The translations under genes were made by a program, and so were the position numbers. A stretch of 64,000 nucleotides of DNA from Sclerodactyla briareus (taxonomy: Eukaryota > Echinodermata > Holothuroidea > Dendrochirotida > Sclerodactylidae), in assembly GCA_026419785.1 (NCBI GenBank), contig JAODTK010005905.1:431055-495054 (forward strand), given 5' to 3'. The notes below the pieces were generated by a model. The model ran no database searches. It saw nothing but the letters and a program-made list of their open reading frames with translations, and had not been told where the DNA came from. Shown here piece by piece: positions 58,985 through 64,000 of this stretch. Position 1 is the stretch's first letter, and each line of letters begins with the position of its first letter.

Positions 58985-61900
58985 GACAGTTAGGTAGTTT
59001 TAGTTTAGTTTGTAGTGTTAAGGGTCAGGAAGGACATAATCCTCAAAACGACCCCGAAGCCACAACATCCAAGGAAAGATAATAATGAACCAAACTTGAA
59101 CTAAATAATCGCCTGTGATTCCTGAAAATAAATCAAGAACGTCTTAACGCATTCACATTCTAAAGCGAACAACCATTTTCAGGAAGACAATTCCACGCAC
59201 TGATCACTCTCTGTGAGCAAGAAATATTGATCCGATGTCCATCTGCAGCGCTTGCCACCAAAGCTTGAGACAGTGGCCTCTATTTGCATTAACATTGGAA
59301 AATTAAAGAAGTAGTGGAAGGACAGTCCATCGAGTCTCTGGACAATTTTGAAAACCTGGATCAAGTCAACCCCGAATTCGCCTCAGCTGCATTGAAATTA
59401 GACCGAGACGCCTTAATCTTTCGTCGGAGGATACATTTTTCAGACAGTGAACATTCTATTTTCCCTACACTGAAAACGTTTTCAATACCTGCTTGTCTTT
59501 TGAAAGTAGGGATTCCACACTTGTACAGCATATTCCAGGTGCGGTCTCACCGTTTTGCTCAAACAGCCTGACAACAATATCATCATCAAGAAACTGAAGT
59601 TACGTCTGATCAAGCCAAGAATCCATTCCCTCTTCTAACAGCTTCGGTACACTGCTGGGAAGGTTTCGAAGAGATCAAAACAAACCCCAAGGTCTTTTTC
59701 TAATCAACTCCTGAATATTTTGGCCATTCAACGTGAAGGAAGCGTGGCGATTGTTGAAACCCCACATGCATAACTTTGCCTGTCGACATTGAAAAACAAC
59801 TGCCAGTCGGAAGACCATTTTGGAAATTATATCCAGATCCCTTGAACAATTGCAGCATCATCGTTCGAAGCAATTTGGTATCGTCTGCGAACGTCTTAAC
59901 CCTGGAATGAACAGAACCTTCAAGAGCGCCAATATACCCAAAAAAGTAGGGGCCCAAGACCGATCCCTGGGGAACACCACTGGTGACCTTTTGGCAAGAA
60001 GATGATCTCGCCCATTAATGACAACTCGTTGGTCCCCATTATGAACCCCTCCGAATCCCTTGAGGACATTCTCCTCAATGCAAAGCTCTCCAACTTGAGA
60101 CGCTCATGAGGAACCTTGTCCAAGCTTTCTTTTCTGCAAGCTCCGGAAAGTCATATCAACAGCATTGCCGTTGTCAACAAACATGTAACATCTTCCATGA
60201 ATTCCAAAGATTAGTCAACACAACGATTTTTTCCTACCCATGCCGAGAATCCCTAATCAACTATGCTCATTGCATAATCAACCATATGATCCCGAATGAT
60301 TGATTCCATTACCTTCGCAGACAACACTAGTAAGACTGACTGGCCTGTAGTACAAGGAATAGACCGTTTACCTTTCTTGAAAATAGAGAAACCTTTGTCT
60401 CCTCCAATCATCCGGAACAATACCTTCTGGAGAGTCTTATTGAAAATAACAGTTAATGGAACAGCCACTGGTCGGCTAAGGATTTTTAGTAGAAAATTAC
60501 TAAACTCCGTCAGGAAAAAAAAACAAGGAGCACACTTTTGAGCTTCACAGTTTTCTGCTTTACTAAGACCAGCGAACACACCATATTACCAATACTCCGC
60601 GGAGAAACCCCGACAACTAGGTCACTAAAATTATTCAAGTTCTCATGAGTAAAACATCCACTAGAATAATTACTTAAGAAACCTTAGCCATCTCTCGCTA
60701 TCGCTGTTGTACTACCCAGTCGGAAGCTATCAAGGACCACTGCTGTCCTGAACTTTTCTGCTCCCCCATCACATGAGAGAAAAATGCACGAGGATTCTCC
60801 TTGATATGAGAGGCAATCTGCCTCTCAAAATCAGTTTAGCACAAGAAACTAACCGCTGGACACGCTTTTGCTGACTTTGAAATGCTCTGAATCAGACACG
60901 GACCCAGAAGAACGATAAAAGCGCCATAAGTGGTCGCTTACGTTGATAGCCAGAAAAACTTCCTTTTCACATCCAATAATTCATCTTGTTCTTACTGCAA
61001 CATTTCCTCCAAGGAACGTAAACTTTCATAACCTCGTAAACCGTTTTCAATGAAACACTATTCCAAGAGCAATCAGCAAATTGACTTTCTAACTTTAGTG
61101 CCAATCTACTTTGCTAAAAAAAACTGGAAATGTGCCATCCAACAGTGGCCTTCGCGAAACCATGAACCAGCTCTGACTCTGTGGATATTGTACAGAATAA
61201 GACACATTGAACTGCTAATATCTGATCACTTGCACACGAGCCTTAACCCCCAAGCTCTGTACATTATCTACACAATTTGGATCACTGCTCAAAACTAAAT
61301 CCAAAATTATTAATGGCTTTCTGGTAGGAACATGTACATGCTGAGAAAGGGGAAACAATCCTGCGTTACATTGAAACAGCCAGATCCTGCTTCCACTAGT
61401 ACATAAGACCAAGAATATCTGGATAATTGCAATCACCCATAATAATTGAACTCTTCCCAGAAACTTCGAAAAGCATGTCGTAAAGAAATAGAGTTGTTGT
61501 CTTCACCGCCGCTATTTGGAGAACGGTACACACGCCAACTATAACGACCTGGGAAATCCAGATGGTTAGAACGAATTTTCACATTCACCCACCAAACAGA
61601 GTTGACAAAACTTACAACAATATCGGCCTTCTCAATCTATTCCTGTCACCAATTATTGAATATCTATCTGGGCGTTGGATGGAATTTCACACACATCACA
61701 CCAAACAGAATTGAGTAACTAACTCCAATATCTGTTTTCCTTTCTTCTCAACGCTATTCAAGTCAGACCTCAACATACAACAAAACCTCCACCACAATGC
61801 CATCGAGAGTAATCTATCCTATTCTTTGCTATAAACAACCTAACCAGGAAGGTGAACCTCGGTCGTGGAAATATCACTGTTCACCCACGACTCTGTAATA

Positions 61901-62105
61901 CCAATGACGTTAGGCTCGCGTTCCTGGCCTAACAATCTGCAACTCATCAACTTGTTTCCCGCATATCTTGAATATTAGCACAGAAAAAAGACATCTGGCG
62001 AACATATCTATCGCTACTGTTGACCTCGGCCAGACCTCCCACATGCGATGTCTTACCTATTAACAACCCTCCAGTAGCCTACGGACACCTGACACCCTCG
62101 CCCCC
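58985..62105 (-). mobile_element. LINE, minus copy nested in the plus copy (endonuclease + reverse transcriptase)
   Basis: Read on the minus strand from 62.0 kb: LCANIQ (about 61970), GITESWVNSDISTTEVHLPG (61905-61845), VYRSPNSGGEDN (about 61530), LSQHVHVPTRKPLIILDLVL (61350-61290), then RT: SRPVAVPLTVIFNKTL and IFKKGKR (60480-60360), KVMESIIRDHM, FDKVPHERL-like (60123), GLGPLLF (59960), KTFADDTKLL (catalytic, 59900-59871) and IQVFKIVQRLDGL (about 59350). The 3' end near 58985 follows text ending in TTAGTTTAGTTTG. Many frameshifts, so inactive as read. It shares long exact words with the plus copy. A 6-7 bp AAATTT motif flanks both sides (58979-58985, 62107-62112), a possible target-site duplication. 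Confidence 0.85.
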
Positions 62106-62420
62106 CAAATTTAGTTTAAGGTATCTTGGTGCAAGTGATCACGAAATTATAGTTTTCGATGTGTCTTGCTCTTCCAATATACTACAACGGTCGTTAAGTT
62201 TGTTCTAATTGTTTCTCGGGTCCGATTTGGATGCATTTCTTGAGTGTCTGAGTAATGTAGATTGGCCTAAAATATTTAGAAAGTTTGAATGTTGTTGACT
62301 CATGAAAGGTTCATTGAACAGTTTTAACAAGATACGGAAGTTTATGTTCTTTGGAAAAGAAGTGTCACCCCGGCCTTGTTTTAATGGAGAGAAAGTATTC
62401 CTGACCCATGAAACGTAAGG
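62106..62420 (+). mobile_element. LINE, plus copy part 2: end of the endonuclease domain
   Basis: FSLRYLGASDHEIIVFDVSC is the SDH motif that ends an APE-type endonuclease, followed by LDAFLECLSNVDWPKIF and YVLWKRSVTP in other frames, the usual linker to RT. It continues the copy interrupted at 58984. The RT itself is not seen; the copy fades near 62420. Confidence 0.78.
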
Positions 62421-63055
62421 GTATCTTTGACGACTGTGTCATTCCACTGTCCCTTGTGTGCATGGACGTTTGTGCCCCCCCCCGCTCCAATTTGTCAGAG
62501 GTGTTTTAACGTTTGTCATAATTTTGATTTGAAAAAGGTATTCTGGAATCCGAAAGTAGACTATATAGTCCAATTGTTCTTTATATCGTTGGGATTGCCC
62601 CACACACCTCAACTTGAACATATAGCGAGATTAGTATCGCCATTGCCGCCTTTAATTATCTGTCCTACGCTCGCGCTCGATATTGGTATCAGATTTATAC
62701 CTGCCGCACTACTAACCAACCCTCCTCTAACTCAACCTGAGGACGTTACAAACGCTCAGACTTCTACCTACCGAGAACATGCCAAATGCATCAAATTGCG
62801 TAAGTCACACACAGGATCCCCTGGTTGGTTTTTGCTCTATTCATGAAAATTGTTAAAAACAAGCCTCTCAAGGGGTTCCAAAGGGCGGTCCCAGATATGC
62901 AATCCGGAACACCATTAATATAAATTTCGGAAGGACTATGTAAGGTTTTCCTAGAACAAGGAAAAAGGTAAGAATTATAACGAATTTTCATAAAAAACGC
63001 TTGGAAAGTCGATCATGTATTAAAATTCACTATCAATAAAATCACTAAAGTGATA
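62421..63055. other. Unrecognised DNA with a 139-codon open frame
   Basis: A plus-strand frame at 62427-62846 is open, starts in a C-rich run and shows no motif I know. It may be part of the fading LINE or chance. Confidence 0.3.
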
Positions 63056-63059
63056 TTCT

Positions 63060-64000
63060 TTTTATGTGTTGTGAAGTTTCATTTTAATTTTATGAATATA
63101 AAAAATGGCCATCTGCTCTCAGGACCATTCGGCGTCTAAGAACACCTAATTTGATTTCATTTGTGAAGTTTACTTCATACATTTTTTTTTTTTAGATGGA
63201 AATGGCTATCTGGCACTCCCCATTTGTCATCTGTAAAGACCTTACTTTAATAGATTTGCTACGCTGCGGGAAACTAATTATGCCGATTCGCAATTTGAAT
63301 CCCAATCCATGCACAAGAGATGCTAAGGTGACATTCCATTTTAATTTATTTATTGGAAAGGCCTTCGGGAAATCACACCATTCCGCATTTAATAATGATT
63401 ATTATTAAAAAACTTGTCTATGCTTGGTGCGCGGCAAACCATGGTGCCGCTTCAATTACTTTGGTTAAATCGTAAGAACTGGGTGGCGTTGGTGGAATTC
63501 ACTCTAAAGTTTCAAGTTTTTCTTAATTATCAATGAAAATAACCATCTGGAGATTACCATTTGCCATCTGGCATTCCTAATACAAAAAAAAATTGCTAAC
63601 GTCGCACGGCAACTGATTTGCCGCTTCAATTGGATAGTATGAGCCGCTGCCCAAACGGTGGCTAAGATGAAATTTATTTTCATTTGAACAGTTTATTTTC
63701 ACAATTTACAAATGGGAAATAGACATCTGATCTGGGGGCTCACCGTGCATCGAGAAGAGACCATATTTTGAAGTATTCGCTAAGCTTCGCAACCACAATG
63801 GTGCCGCTCTGCTTTCATAGGATAAATTCGTATCAGCATAGTGTTGGCAGAAGTAAAAAAAAATGATCATTTTTTTCAAATTTAGGTTTACTTTTAAATT
63901 ATTTTGAATGAAAAATTACCACTGGAGCTCCCCATTTTGGCCAACGGAGAAGGAGAAACCCTAAAAAAATTCGAGCACAGCATCAGTGGTGTCGCGCGCA
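63060..64000 (+). repeat. Tandem array of roughly 180-bp units, runs off the window
   Basis: Landmarks 'GGCCATCTG...CCATT' recur at about 63104, 63205, 63546, 63725 and 63915, and 'GGCAA...TGGTGCCGCTTCAATT' variants at about 63432, 63609 and 63790. Spacing in the right half is about 180. Diverged, non-coding. Confidence 0.6.

Overview
The window looks like nuclear DNA of an invertebrate animal. It has GT-AG introns, exons of a conserved metazoan BEACH/WD40 gene, several non-LTR retrotransposon (LINE) fragments, and a low-GC background filled with dispersed and tandem repeats. I cannot fix the phylum from sequence alone. Apparent one-base insertions and deletions are common in exons and repeats alike, so many reading-frame breaks here may be sequence errors rather than biology.

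Host gene. The plus strand carries the 3' end of a neurobeachin/LRBA-type gene spread over about 43 kb. Its C-terminal WD40 exons are at 2771-2925, 5250-5422 (and again at 7741-7913), 11095-11222 and 15719-15920, with the terminal exon and stop at 45553-45643. The exon expected between 15920 and 45553, about 50 codons, was not found. The exon at 5250 lies in a 2.5-kb tandem duplication (3672-6214 / 6215-8722) whose joints fall in a dispersed repeat.

Left end (1-1570). A GC-rich minus-strand ORF (168-803) has the three motifs of an HUH (Rep-type) endonuclease. It has a TATA-like box upstream, a 9-bp-stem hairpin at 1040-1064 that could be a nicking site, and a C-rich (G4 on the minus strand) tract just past its stop. 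A possible 147-bp MITE follows at 1423-1569.

Repeats. The main dispersed family has matching 10-bp inverted motifs near its ends (GTCTCGCCTG at the left, CAGGCGAGAC near the right), a left-end hairpin, a GT- or GTCT-rich microsatellite near the left end and a GGCGATCGCC palindrome at the right end. This layout recalls non-autonomous Helentron-type elements (DINE/HINE). Two long members (38167-41362 and 48774-52690) hold tandem arrays of about 600-bp units. Other families are a roughly 330-bp unit beginning near ACTCGACCCCACCT, whose right end sits against the splice acceptor of the exon at 15719, a 105-bp satellite (27840-29480), an element with TATATCCCCACTT ends (about 26722-27600), and an array of roughly 180-bp units running off the right end.

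Retrotransposons. LINE pieces lie at 9.6, 18.0, 18.3-19.1, 24.7, 44.1 and 57.8-62.4 kb. The last is a nested pair: a minus-strand LINE of about 3.1 kb is inserted inside a plus-strand LINE of the same family, with the target's endonuclease region resuming on the far side. A short plus-strand exon-like segment at 36288-36417 carries an FC...D...GFPFDRP signature resembling the C-terminus of arthropod-type hemocyanin/phenoloxidase proteins. Most other stretches are introns or intergenic repeats with no recognisable gene.
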